Shown piece after piece: positions 23,831 to 35,425 of a DNA stretch of 64,000 nucleotides. Location of the stretch: contig CM034610.1 in the NCBI GenBank assembly GCA_020091685.1, forward strand, positions 30,135,545 to 30,199,544. Reading direction: 5' to 3'. Origin of the DNA: Lutjanus erythropterus. Its lineage: Eukaryota; Chordata; Actinopteri; Lutjaniformes; Lutjanidae. A model generated the notes under the pieces. The model was not told the DNA's origin, made no database searches, and saw only the letters and a list, made by a program, of their open reading frames with translations. Positions within the stretch are counted from its first letter, which is position 1. Every line of letters starts with the position of its first letter. A program made the position numbers and the translations under genes.

Positions 23831-24168
23831 GTGAAATTGTGCAATTGCTACTTTAAAAAACGTGAATCATAATCTGGGGTTTTGCATTATTATCTAATAT
23901 CAATGTTCTTTTCTGGCGATAAGGTTGAGGCATCAGAGGTCTAGTAATTCTTTGTAGCTGAAGAAATGTTGATCTTTTGTTGCATGATCTCAAAAACATT
24001 AGCTGGCTGCATATAACATTTTGGGCAGCATTCATAAGAAGCTATGAGAACTAAAGGTGGTTACTGTTGACCTAATCAGACTCTTTCTAGTGAAGCTGCA
24101 CTTCCATGATGTTAGGGGATTGAATGGTCAACACTGAAGCAGCACAGACTGAAATTTCCCATAACACA

Positions 24169-24910
24169 CTGTGAAAATAAACGTAAATAAACTTTGTTTA
24201 AATAGGTTTGTCTGGGCTGCTTTAAACATTTATTTTGACTGAACTTGAAAAGTCAAAACAAGTTAAATTATTCAAAAGAAATAAACTTTTTAGTTTAGTA
24301 AACTTGACATTTATTCAGTTGTACATGAGAAAACATGTTCAACAAGCTGAACATATTAAGTTGCCAACAAGTCTTCAGTCTCACTGATGAACATCACAAA
24401 CCAATTTGTTTTCTTTTGACATTTTCTCAGTTTAAAGAGTCAGTTCTTCATTTCACACAAAGAACTTCCAGCTGCAGCTGCTCCTGTTGGAGACACTTTG
24501 TTCCAGCACTGATGAAAAGACAATATATGAAACTGCACATAAGTGAATGTATTAAAAAGTGTAAGGGGGCAGAGTCTGAAAGAAGAAGGACCTCAGAGGA
24601 GTTTTAACTCTCAAACAATGCATGCTGGGAAGTCTTCTAATATGCTGATCATGTTTCTTTAGAAACTTAATTTAATGATTTGATTGAACTCTGTACAGTT
24701 CATTCATTCAACTCATCATTTCAAGTCCGAAGACTTCAAGTTAGAAAAACTTACATCTATTAGTATTTAGGTCTTCTAAAAATTGACACTACAAAGATTA
24801 ATTAACTTGAATAAATAAATTTTATATTGTAATATTGTATATTTATGTTGACTTCAAGAGAAAAGATTAGTTGATTCCACTGAATTCCAGTATGATTTTT
24901 TTTTGCAGTA
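24169..24910. mobile_element. Putative MITE with CACTGT / GCAGTA ends
   Basis: The left end CACTGTGAAAATAAACG and the right end TTTTTTTGCAGTA form a weak inverted repeat. The interior is rich in AAGT and CTTGA motifs such as GAACTTGAAAAGTCAA. The pattern resembles short teleost elements whose ends read CACTGTAAAA. No target-site duplication was established. Confidence 0.35.
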
Positions 24911-26334
24911 AACCAATTCCCATCTTTTCACTTATTGCCTCATACAATTTTGAAATTCCTCAACTCTTGGCTTTTTGCTATAAATTTTCTCATCTCAATT
25001 CCAGGTGGAAATAACCCTAATGACATCAGGATGACATCATTACAGTTATTTCCTCAAACTTGACAGAACTTCTCCAGAGACACAGAAGACACTATACAAC
25101 AGTTTTCAAAGACTGAGTGGTACCTACCATGACAAGTAAACTGAACTTCATGTTTAAAGTCAGGGGAGTGGCTCTGTGACCCTCCAACCAATAAAATTAC
25201 ACAGAGGAAGGATGTGATGTCACTGTTCCAATGTGGGCAATAATTAAGCATTGAGCAGAGCGATCACAAGCAGTAAAGAGTCTCTGTGAATGCTGTAGAT
25301 TGTAGTCTGGTACACAAGAACAATAATGACTTCTGTATTTCCAAACACAGTGCATCAGTGTTTCTTTTGGCTGAGCATGTCAAATTCCAGCTGCTTGCAC
25401 CTACAGTAAGCATGAATCAGAACTGGATATCTGCACCTAAAACAGATCAGATCCTCAAGATGCTAGGAGCTCAGATCTGATCTAAGGCCAAAAATGTATT
25501 GTAATTATCATTTGAATCTGTGGCAATAAAGTGAAAATCAAGAATTTTCACATTAAGACTTTTACCAGTAAACAGGCTTTAATTGAGCTGCAGACAAGAC
25601 TGAATAAAGAACATGTGTTACTGATCTCATTTTTGAACTGCACAGGAGAATTTCATGCGCTCTGGTCAAATGGAAACACATGTAGAGAGCAGATGAGACT
25701 CACACACCACCATCTGCTATGATAAAAAAAACAAAACAAAACAGTACACTAATTAAGACAATAATCCACAACATCTGTATGCTGAATGACCATTTTGCTA
25801 TTCTCTATGGACATATTCACTCAAGATACCTCTAGTTAATACAGTCGCAATATTGAAAAATTCTGTATTTATTTATCTAAACATGTCCTTGTTTGTTTTA
25901 ACTGCTGTAGAGCAGTGTTTCCTAAAGTTTTATTTTTAAATGTTTGCAACCCAATTCATAATAGATCTTATCAATAAATCTGAAAGAATTCATTTGAACA
26001 TTCCTGAGCATCTTTACTGCCATTTCTGCATCACCTTAGATTAATTTGACATGTGTTATTGAAAACATACTGTTCAATATTTTATAAATGAAAAATAAAT
26101 GAATTTTACCTGAGTTAACAGGTCATCTCATTGACATTTTAACCTTCTTCATTATTATACATTTGGTGACCCAAATCAAATTTCACAACCCAGTCTCTGG
26201 GAATAACTGCTATACAGAAGCTAAATAGCAAGCATGAGCAATGATAACCACTGTTTAAACAGATCCAATGAACTACAGCCAAAACGGATAGAGTTGACAC
26301 CTCCACCTTTATTACTCTTTGTGATATGACTTTT
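24911..26334. other. Gene-free stretch
   Basis: No exon is supported on either strand. The short frames at 25,054-25,722 have no recognisable motif. Confidence 0.4.
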
Positions 26335-26335
26335 G

Positions 26336-26990
26336 AGGCTTTTCCACTGGCACTTTTGGTGAGTCAAGTTGTGCCGTGCTGATTTGCATTTCCATTACCA
26401 TTTTCATTGTTGTACCAAGCCGCAGCCAAGATGGACATACTCTGGAGTAGGACCAAAGCTCGGTCAACTCCAAGTAGGCTGTGGTTACGTCATGCTTGGT
26501 ACCCCGTCACGACCCTCCTTTTCTTCCCCTTGAGCAAGAGAGTGTTGTTGTTCTCGGGTCATGTGTGTGCAGGTGAGCAGAGAGAAAGACATTTTTAAAA
26601 GTCTCTTCTGTAGCTTCTAACTGAATCTCTGCTTTGAAATGCAGTTTCTCTTCCTGTGCTGCTGTTCGTACTTTCAGGTGTCTGCTTTATTTTACCGTTT
26701 CATATTCACTTTCAGCTGTGTTGAGGTTGTGGCTAAGTTACTGCTGATGAAACCCCCAAATGAAAACATTTTCTGTTTATGCTGCATCATTATAAAAGTG
26801 TTCAAATTAGAAAACAACATGGGACTTTTCTTGTGAAAAAAGTAAGGAAACGGTGGGTTTATCCCAGAGACATGTATGAAGGGTTTATACACCACTTTAC
26901 AACTGCTCGACTCGAGCCTCCTCAAGCTCGTCTTTGGTTAAAAGACACACCTTCAGGCAGGTAGCCCTGTTGTAATGGAAATGCAGGACA
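26336..26990. mobile_element. Putative MITE with TTTTCCA...TGGAAA ends
   Basis: The left part carries GGCTTTTCCACTGGCACTTT and GCATTTCCATTACC. The right part carries CTCGACTCGAGCCTCCTC and TTGTAATGGAAATGCAGG. This pairing of a TTTTCCA left end, CTCGACTCGAG block and TAATGGAAA right end is typical of a widespread teleost short inverted-repeat element. Short open frames inside are not gene-like. Confidence 0.4.
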
Positions 26991-27530
26991 GCTCTGTATA
27001 TGGAAAAGAGCCATTTATAAACCAGAAACAAACCAGGAAGAAAGAAAACGAGTTTCACTGGAATAAACAGGCACCATTCAATATCTAGTTCTCATAATTC
27101 TTCCATGGTTGCCAGTTAGGCACTACAGACACAGTGACACGAGGTGTTTAAACCTGTTAAACTTCTTTGTTACATTAAAAGTTCCTGGTACTCATGAGTA
27201 GCCAGAAACTTCATGGCAGGGGTCATGTTTTTTCACATCTGGTTAGCTCAAATGCACTGGGAGTGCAGTGTAATAAATGGTTGAAACTGAAAATAAACAC
27301 AAATTAAAGATGCAACAAGAGTGAAATGACCAGTTAAATGATAAAATGCTATAGCAAAAGTCAGAGCAGTGATGCTTTTCAGTGAGTGAGCACATTGTCT
27401 GCTGAATGTGAGAATGATGAAGTGAGAGGTCACTGCAGGTGTGTTAACGTGAACTACTTACATGTGGAGAGTAAACTCAAAGAGCACAAGAGATCAGACT
27501 GCCTACTTTTACTCTTTTACCAGATGTATT

Positions 27531-27532
<2 letters not shown>
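26991..27532. other. Gene-free stretch
   Basis: No exon or clear repeat seen. Confidence 0.4.

Positions 27533-27590
<58 letters not shown>
27533..27590. repeat. (CA)29 microsatellite
   Basis: Uninterrupted AC tract of 58 bases, the longest dinucleotide run in the window. A second short CA tract follows at about 27,669-27,691. Confidence 0.95.
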
Positions 27591-27595
<5 letters not shown>

Positions 27596-27903
27596 CACGT
27601 AACATGTTCTCTTTGGAGGACCCTTGGGGGGATACACTCTAGAGGAAACCTATTATCAGGTCAGGAGCAAACACACACACACACACACACCACAAAAAGA
27701 AGGCTTTCATCGTTCTATTTAAAGCTCTGATACAGCTGAATGAAGTAGAGCGGAGCTGAACAACACACACCCAGATACACACACTTACATTTGCACACAA
27801 ACGCACCACAAGCTTCACACAACCCCACAGCCCATCCCCACGGAGTTGTGTGTCACAGCACAGATGGTACAATCAGCCGCTGTAGGTGTGAGCCATGCAG
27901 ACT

Positions 27904-27960
27904 GCAGCACGCTGATGATGTCATATATGAGCCCAGCGGGGCAGCACGCTGATGATGTCA
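27904..27960 (+). repeat. Exact 20-bp direct repeat with TGATGTCA core
   Basis: GCAGCACGCTGATGATGTCA occurs at 27,904-27,923 and again, without a mismatch, at 27,941-27,960. The units are 37 bp apart. Each ends in TGATGTCA, close to a CRE/AP-1-type core (TGACGTCA or TGANTCA). It may be a two-unit tandem repeat or paired protein-binding sites. Confidence 0.6.
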
Positions 27961-28274
27961 GACCTTCAGTAAAGGACACACTAATTCTGGACATACTAGA
28001 TAACTAATGATTTAAACAATTATCAAGACAATACTGAACGCTCTGGAAAATTCTGAAGAAGAATTTCTCATCATTTCCAAAGATTCTCTTGAGGCAGAAG
28101 CTTTAACACTTGACACTGAGCTGAGAAGCAGCTGTTTCACTATGTCACCTCACCCACCACACCCATCACAGATACTGGCTGTGGTCAGAAGTGTGATCTG
28201 CTGCACATCTACTGCACCCAACTACGATGTCACATAAACATGATTTTGACTAACTGCAATGGGATGGGGTCGTT

Positions 28275-28682
28275 GATGTTCTAAGGGTCCTATCTCCCCA
28301 AGGTCAAATGTTCCCATTGTCCATGGTCATAGTACATAGGACCCTAAGAACATAGGGCCTTGTGAACATAGGACCCTGGGGACACAGAACCTTGGGAACA
28401 TTGAACCTCAGGAACCTAGGACCCTGGAAACATAGGGGCTTCAGAACCTAGGACTCCAGGAACACAAGGCATTGCTAAACTAGGACCGTGGGAACATAAA
28501 GAACTGGGAACCTTGGACAATGGGATCATAGGGCTTTGTGAACCTAGGACCCTGGGAACATTGGAGCTAGCGAACCTAGGACTCTGGGAATCGAGGACTC
28601 TGGCAACATAGGACACCGGGAACCTAGAACCTTGAAAAAATTGGACTGTGGGAAACTTGGACCCTGTTACTAGGACCTGCCT
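28275..28682 (+). repeat. 16-bp minisatellite (CCCTGGGAACATAGGA)
   Basis: About 22 consecutive degenerate units follow the consensus CCCTGGGAACATAGGA with a strict 16-base period. Because 16 is not a multiple of three, the 104-codon - strand frame across it is an accident of the array and repeats only every 48 bases. Confidence 0.85.
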
Positions 28683-29236
28683 TACCAGAAGCAACCAAGT
28701 ATTAAATGACACTATAAGAGGAAACACCACAGCACATTTTTGTGTTCATATTTTTGAATAAATATCTCGCACTTTGAATACAGAACATATGCTTTTTAAA
28801 GACGTCTGAGATACAATTGCAAGTAACAAATAGTTTTTACAGGGACACCCCCAAATTGTGCTGCTGAGGCTTTCACAGTGTCTCAAGTGTCATATCAGAC
28901 CAGGTTCGGTTTATAGACTGTGTGTTTTGTTGCTTTGAAAGCAACTTTTTATTTCTAAGAGGAGGACTGTGTTCGTCTGGCAAAAAATATATGGTCTGGC
29001 TGAAGCACCTTCTGATGCTAAAAACTGAATATTTCTGAAGGAAACTGAGGTGGATCAAAATAAAGTCTGACTGTCAGTGAGACAATAGCAAGCAAGGGGC
29101 TGGGATCATTTTCATTTCACCACCGCATTCCTCGCTCATTAAATCAACAGCACACATTTCACTATATTGTTTGGTGAACTGTGTCTAAATGCATGAATTC
29201 ATGGGCAAACAATGAAGAGCAGCTGCTAAAACATGG

Positions 29237-29240
<4 letters not shown>
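28683..29240. other. Gene-free stretch
   Basis: No exon or recognised repeat is supported. Confidence 0.4.

Positions 29241-29282
<42 letters not shown>
29241..29282. repeat. (GT)21 microsatellite
   Basis: Uninterrupted GT tract of about 42 bases. Confidence 0.95.
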
Positions 29283-29283
<1 letters not shown>

Positions 29284-29574
29284 CACAGGCTAGTTTGTCT
29301 TTGCTATCACTGATCATTGAAGGAGATAGTGGACATAACTGCAGTTACATACATTAGATAATTCCCATTCCATTCCTTTCGGTCCTTCGGTTCTTCTATT
29401 TTCGGACAGGACAGCACTGATGCTGATATTTTTGGATTATGTGTTGTGTTGCTCTGAAATTAAGCATCTTGAAAATGAACTTTTATAAGGCAGGTTTGCA
29501 GCTCTTATCTTTTGAGTAAAAAATATCTCTGAAGTGCTCACCACCACCAAAACTGCAGTTCATTTACCGAAAGT

Positions 29575-29890
29575 AATTTTTATTAAAGGCTCCGATGTGG
29601 AAGGCCCATTTAAAAACATTCCCAACATTTCCACTCGTCCTCTGCATGCAGTTCAAAAAGAAGGAAAACAGAGTTTAAACCAGACGCTTCTAATTAGAAA
29701 GCAGTCAAGCAGCAGTGCAATTCAAAGCAGCTGAGCATTATACAGTCAGGCTGAGCCGTGCACGCTATTTTTAAAAATGAAAGTGAACGGTGGTCACTAC
29801 TGCAACTTGTCTTGAATGGCATTGCAGCCGCAAATGTCTGCATGTTTGTCTCTCTGAGGCACGGCGGTTCACGTGGCAGAAAAACATCGT
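29575..29890. promoter_or_regulatory. Candidate enhancer-like unique segment
   Basis: The sequence is non-repetitive. It contains a perfect 12-bp palindrome TTCTAATTAGAA at 29,688-29,699 with a homeodomain-type TAATTA core, and a consensus MEF2 site CTATTTTTAA at 29,765-29,774. The motifs are short and could be chance; the call rests only on their clustering in non-repeat sequence. Confidence 0.2.
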
Positions 29891-30475
29891 ACTGGAACTT
29901 TAATGGGTGGATCCTGAAAACAGTTCCTCTGCTTTAATAAAGACAAACAAGTGGGACAGACTGAAGCTCAGTGAAAACTGATGCAGGTAACAGGTGTACT
30001 GAATGATGAATATTATAAAAGCATGTGGTCTTATTGCTGAATAAAATATTGCAGTTAAACCAGATAATTTAAGCATCTTAATCTGACCATCCGAGTTCAA
30101 ATTGCTGCCACACCAGAAAAATAAAAATGGATCAGTATCACTTTATAACATATAATTTCACATTAAAGATACATATTGTGTATATTGTCACAACAAATTT
30201 CATGTTATAACGTGACAACTTTGTATGTTGTAATAATGTGAAACTAACTTGTAGCGTGAAACACATCCTTTCATGTTATAACATCAAACTGTCTGTATTT
30301 ATGTAAAATCAAAGTTGATGACCACCTTCATCATCCCTGGAGCTGCACCTTTAGCATGACTAAAAAACAAAGTTTACTACAAGTACATAAAAAAATGTTC
30401 AAAGTAATTTGTTGGTTATGTCATTTAGGGAAAATGTGATTTATTTAGGTTTACTGCAGCAAAATCTACGGAAAA
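29891..30475. other. Gene-free stretch
   Basis: AT-rich sequence. A patch at 30,135-30,300 contains several TTATAACATG-like units and may be a decayed repeat. Confidence 0.4.
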
Positions 30476-30965
30476 TTAAGTCAAAATATCGAGAAGTCAA
30501 ACTGCTGACACTAAAGTTGAAATGTCAAGAATAAAGCTGAAATGTCAAAAATAATATTTCAAATGTCAAGAATAAATTCAAAAACATCAAAAGTAAAGCC
30601 TATATATTGAAAATAAAATCAAAATGTTGAAAATAAAGTCAAAATGACAAGAAACAAATTGAAATTTTGAGAATAAAATATGAAAAGTCAAGAGTAAAGT
30701 CTAAATGTCAAGAACAAAGCCAAAATGCTGAAAATACAGTTGAGATATCATAACAGAAATTGAAATGTCGAGAATAAAGCTGAAATGACAAAAATGACGT
30801 TGAAACGTTGAGTATAAATGTTAAAAAAATTAAAATCTAAATGTTGTAAATGAAGTCAGAATGTCACAAATAAAGTTGAAATGTTGAAAATAAACCAAAC
30901 AAAAAACTAAACAAAACCAAACAAAAAACAAAAAACAAAAACAAAAACAAAAAACAAAAAACAAT
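30476..30965 (+). repeat. ~20-bp minisatellite (AAATGTCAAGAATAAAGTC) plus A-rich tail
   Basis: About 20 degenerate units of the type GAAATGTCAAGAATAAAGTC lie at 30,476-30,893, followed by a CAAAAAA-rich run to 30,965. Non-coding. Confidence 0.8.
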
Positions 30966-32338
30966 CAAAGAATGAATAAAGAACAAAAAAGTCTCCCTCT
31001 GATTTATATTTTCTATTGTCTGGCCAAAAACTTCATTTTCAAAATGCAATTTTTAAAAAAAAGTCTTCCTCCTCTAATATTTCCTCCTTATTCCTGGTCC
31101 TAATACTTTTCTGTAGAAAATATAATGTTCCCTGAATAAAAAAAAAGACTATTGTAACAGTACATTTCACTCTCTGCTGTGTCCACACAGCTACACAAAG
31201 ACCAAACCTACGGCAGCTGAAATCTTGTCAGACGGGACCTGAACTAAATGTGATCAAACGGATCTGCCTGTGACATGAAAACATTTGAGAAGCGTGCAGG
31301 AATGGGGAATTGTCATTGTAATTTGTCACTGCCGCCTCCCGCTTCTCTCTCTCTTTTGTCCCCCCCCCTCTTCCATCCCCCCCTCCTCTGCTGCGAGCTG
31401 ATAACAGTCAGGTCCGGTGCTGGGATGTCGATTACAGGCCCGGATGTAAGAATAGCCCTACAGTGCTTTTGTGTCTCACTTCATAATGTTTCTGGAGTGT
31501 GTTTGTGGCTCTGTGGTTTGAACTCAATAACAAACCTGATCACATTAAAAACACGTATCAAACGAGCACAAAGGCAGGATATTATTGCATGATTACTGCT
31601 TATTGTGAAAGTGTGTTGAGTATCTTTACAATACACATGTTGTTGAAAATATATTCTTAAAAATATTTACCAAAGACCCACACACTTGTATTTCTATTGA
31701 CAGGCCCAAAACAAAACATAGATGATCTCAATCCTCCCCTAAAGTTGTAGCCAGGCTACACTGCACTCTGTATGGCTGCATGAAAATTATACCATTTGTC
31801 AGGCTTGTTGTCCTTATTATAGGACCTCTTGTGACCATGTGAATAATGACTGTTCTTTCTAACCAGTTTATTCCACTGGGCGCAGAACATCTGTGCCATG
31901 GTTTTGAATCGTTCTCCACACAGCTGACTCGCTCAGATTTTCTTGATTTGTTGCTCTCTCTTTGTCTTTTGTGCTTCTACCACGGATAAGAAGGCGACAT
32001 AGTTAAATAGTTTCTTTTTTTTGTCTGCTTTTATGATCATGAGTATACAAGGGGTATTTTATTTTGAAAACTGACCAGATTCTCCATGATTTTTCTGTGT
32101 CTGACTTCTTGCCCGCTCTTTCTGCTCTGTCCAGATTGACGTGGCATCCGTCAAAAATAGACTGCCCTGTGGTGCTGCTTGTGGAATCACAAGTACTGCA
32201 TATCATGTGCTTGGTAGTGCTGCAAAATGTCTTAGCCTACATTCACATAGACAGATTCAAAGACTAAAGAAGGGGTCAGGAAACCTATCATTATGAATTG
32301 AACCTCAGTCTCCCTGCTGGTGGTACTATATCATTCTT
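30966..32338. other. Gene-free stretch
   Basis: A CT-rich patch lies at 31,330-31,390. No coherent exon was found in the frames at 31,275-31,592 or 31,728-31,919. Confidence 0.4.
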
Positions 32339-32339
32339 C

Positions 32340-32895
32340 CAACAGCCCATTATTCCGAAACCCCGATAATCCGAAAAATGTCCTCATGGACCAAAAGCCC
32401 ACTTTTCCTACAGCCCGTTATCCTGAGAACAAACTCCCATTGCTCTGAAGGTCTCCTGCTCCAAAAATACACACAGTTGTTAAGTTTGGGTAACCCTACT
32501 CCTAACCCTAATTTTCATTGTATAGATTTAATCAACATTTCCGTGTGTGTTATATCACTGCTTACATCTAATGACTCAGGTGACAGGGGCACGCCAGGTA
32601 GAACTCGCAGAATTTTATTCCAACACTGGAAATTTGTCAGCAACAGTAAAATCACCTGAAATGTCATTTGGTGTAAAATCAGGAAGATTATTAAGGGCAA
32701 AACCCCTGCTGGTTCAGCAGCATGGACTTGGCTGGCAGCCACTGAATTAACAAGTACAGGGAAAGTGTGTATTTTCAAAGCAATGGGCCTTTGGAGCAAC
32801 AGACATTTGTTGGACTGTTGGAAAAATGGGCTTTCAGTATAATGGGACATTTCTGGAGCCACTGGAGTTAAGGAATAATGGGCCATCAGATGGAT
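32340..32895. mobile_element. Foldback element with repeat-filled inverted arms
   Basis: The left arm (32,340-32,460) carries CAGCCCATTATTCCGAAAC and similar units with CCATTAT, CCCGTTATCC and CCCACTTTTCC. The right arm (32,770-32,895) carries the same kind of units inverted, for example GGAATAATGGGCCATCA and AATGGGACATTTCTGGAG. The loop contains unrelated sequence. The long - strand frame at 32,515-33,021 runs through an arm and is not regarded as a gene. Confidence 0.5.
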
Positions 32896-33940
32896 CCATA
32901 CACAAAGACTCAGCAACAAGTGGAAGAGTTGAGATGCATATATCAACTCAACTTGCAAACAAAAAGGAGGAAATAAATGGTAATGGAAAATATTATTTGG
33001 AAACAGGTTGTTTACTATCATGGTTCATGACACAGTTGTGCAACAATAGTAGCAAAGATAGTGACATCTAGGGTTGAGCAATGTCTGTTGAATTGGCATA
33101 TAAGGATGCCAACAAAGAAACATCACAAAGGATGATGGTATCATTGTAGGGGTCTAAAAGGGTCTTTAACTATCCACCATGTCTGGAACTTAGTCGTGTA
33201 AATAAAATAATAAGCACGATATGAAGACATAGTGCAATTCTGTTGAACTCTATGGCAGCTCTGAGGGGACACACTATCTCAGATACAGCAGGCTTTTAAA
33301 TCATGTTACAATGGTGGAGGTCTCAGTGGCCAATGACTGTCAGCCATCATGCCAGATGATGACATCATCCATCGGTCAAACCAAAGTGGCAACATGAAAC
33401 AAAAATCACCCAATCAGAGCGCAGAGTATGGAAATTACATGCACATCACTTGAAACAGCTGGAAATTACACTCGGGGGAAGCAGGAGGCATCCCAGGAGG
33501 ACAAAAGACGGTTGGCCGAACACCTCGTCTGCACGAAATACATTTCAGCTGTGTTTTTTAGTCTCAAGTCTTTTTTCCCCTGTGTTCTGTGCTCAGAACT
33601 TGCTGTGTATTGAACTATAGAAACAACAGCAGTACTACCTGAACACATCCTGAAGCTGCTTTCACCATGCATCCATCCAGTCACCTTCACCAACAGTCAG
33701 TGTGCATTTATTTTAACCATGATCCAATCTTTCTATAACCTCCACTTTGTAGCTTTAGACATAACCTTTGATGGTGTTTGAAGCAACTTTGAAGGGCCTT
33801 TAACCTGAATTTGTTATATGTAATGTAACATTTTGATCAGACCTGATTGCTTATTTGGTTATTCAGTAGTAGGATTATAGAGTTACACAATGTTGGATAC
33901 AGTTCATAAAAGTGTCTGTCCGAACACACAAACATGCCCT
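32896..33940. other. Gene-free stretch
   Basis: No supported exon. Frames are short and lack family motifs or splice support. Confidence 0.4.
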
Positions 33941-34101
33941 CTGTCCATCCTCCTTCTTATCGTCTTTGTGTCCTCTGTCACTGTGCCCGTCCCTCGGCTG
34001 GGTGAGTGTGTGAGGGCAGTGTACTGAGTGAAATCCACATGTAAGGACACACACTGGCCATTAGAGCACAAGTGGCCAGTGCAGCGCGACTGAGAGAGAA
34101 G

Positions 34102-34110
34102 ATATAAAGG
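34102..34110 (+). promoter_or_regulatory. TATA box of a candidate promoter
   Basis: ATATAAAGG lies about 30 bases upstream of a GC-richer leader that runs into an ATG at 34,179. An E-box-like CAAGTG and a GTGGCCAGTG block sit upstream. The spacing fits a focused RNA polymerase II promoter with a start near 34,130-34,135. Confidence 0.35.
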
Positions 34111-34130
34111 AGAAGTCCTCGGAGAGGCCC

Positions 34131-34204
34131 GGAGGCTTCAGACAGCAGAGCTGCTGAGCTGGACTCGCTGCAGAGGACATGTCAGCTCAGTCTGAGTCAC
34201 TTCA
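34131..34204 (+). CDS. Candidate first exon, starts MSAQSES
   Basis: After the TATA box and a leader of about 45 bases, an ATG at 34,179 opens a short frame encoding MSAQSESL plus two bases of the next codon. It then meets a consensus splice donor GTGAGT at 34,205. Reading on through the donor gives a stop one codon later, which fits an exon end. I recognise no family from eight residues and found no convincing downstream exon. It may be the first exon of a + strand gene, a non-coding RNA exon, or chance. Coding coordinates are 34,179-34,204. Confidence 0.3.
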
Positions 34205-34514
34205 GTGAGTCACAGAGTAAAACTCATGTATGTGGACTGAAGCTCACACAGACCTCTGTGCTGTTCACATAGAATGCAGGCTATTTATTTATAAACCTTT
34301 ATCTTGTGCACTCTCATTTTCAGCTGCACCACAGTTCACACCACAGTTTGACACAGATGAGCTGCTGATACTGATGGTTTTGGATTGATGGTGCCTTTCT
34401 CTTGGAGCAATCATTAATACTATTATATTTTCTACTATTATATTTTCATACTTAGAATTTGTTGCAGTGTTTCCTTCATTGATAGTAAAGTGAAACAATG
34501 AATGTTGTGCAGAA

Positions 34515-34925
34515 CCAGCTGGGAAGACGTCCTTAGAAACTATATGGAAAAGGACAGGCACTTTCAAAAAATACTTTGCAGGTGATTGTATGGACCATCT
34601 GTCTATCACATCTAACATGGGCTAACTTCTTTGCTCTTCTTTAGATGAAGAAATACTCTCCAGTTCTGATATAATTGTTGCTATCACAGTATCTATGCTA
34701 ACCTCTTCAGGAGCTGCCGTTGTTTGTTCGATACGAGTCGCCTCCATGGACTTTTCTAACTATTGTCATACCTAAAACCATGGCTGTAACTGCCAGTAGT
34801 CCCTCCTAGGATGCTGATTGGAGGCACCACTTTTGATGCGGATGAATTTGGTGGTGATCTTGTCATCTCACAAATCCAACCACCTTGCAAGGTAAATAAA
34901 CAGCTAGCACATGGCTCTTTTTTAT
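34515..34925 (-). repeat. Repeat family H, copy 2 (carries helicase-like start)
   Basis: Inverted relative to copies 1 and 3. Read on the - strand it starts TTACCTTGCAAGGTGGTTGG, has AGGAGGGACTACTGGCAG, then a helicase-like peptide beginning AAPEEVSIDTVIATIISELE and SISSSKEEQ, then GTTAGATGTGATAGACAGAT. The start codon of the peptide has become ACG and the frame is cut after KEEQRS, so this copy is more damaged than copy 1. Confidence 0.6.
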
Positions 34926-34929
34926 TTAA

Positions 34930-35425
34930 AGGATAGCTAATGGTATTGTTAAATGATTTGTGTGTCTTTATGCATATCAGGTATACGTGGACTAAGATGG
35001 GCTGTAGCGCATGTTTATAGTCTACCTATGCATTCAACGTAGGCTGGTCTGTTGTGCTGGTTCTCTGCGTATACACTCATCTTGTGCAAACAAATCAATT
35101 ATCAATTATCTTGGAAACATGGGAACAGATTGTATGGATTGAAAATTGACTAAGCTCAGGGCTTAAAGCAGCCAGTGTGAAAAGGGGCTAAAAGATTGGA
35201 GGATTAGTCAAGGAATACTCTAAAACATTTAAATCAGTTGCTGTATGAACTGACATTTAACCCAGGGCTAGAGGACGGGCAGTGTGAATAATATAGCCCT
35301 GGGTTAACAATGTTAGTGTGAAAAGAGGCTAAATTATCCCAGGGTCAGCTCTTAACCCAGGGCTAAGGATAGCCTTGGTCTAAGAGTATGCACTGTGAAA
35401 AAGTCTTGAGTTTAAAGCTACAAAA
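34930..35425. repeat. Dispersed repeat with CCCAGGGCTAA motifs
   Basis: It repeats the motif GGGCTTAAAGCAGCCAGTGTGAAAAGG-type sequence and several CCCAGGGCTAA / TTAACCCAGGG blocks with GTGTGAA between, forming several short inverted pairs. The class is unknown. Confidence 0.4.

Noticed and set aside
27386-27730. 114-codon frame on the + strand
   Set aside because: Largely (CA)29 translation.
28416-28730. 104-codon - strand frame rich in Ser/Pro/Val
   Set aside because: Lies inside the 16-bp minisatellite; the open frame is a by-product of the repeat.
32490-32515. Telomere-like CCTAACCCTAA
   Set aside because: Only about two imperfect units inside the foldback element region; too short to be an interstitial telomeric array.
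32515-33021. 168-codon - strand frame, the longest outside the two genes
   Set aside because: Runs through an arm of a foldback repeat, has no recognised domain and no promoter or splice context.
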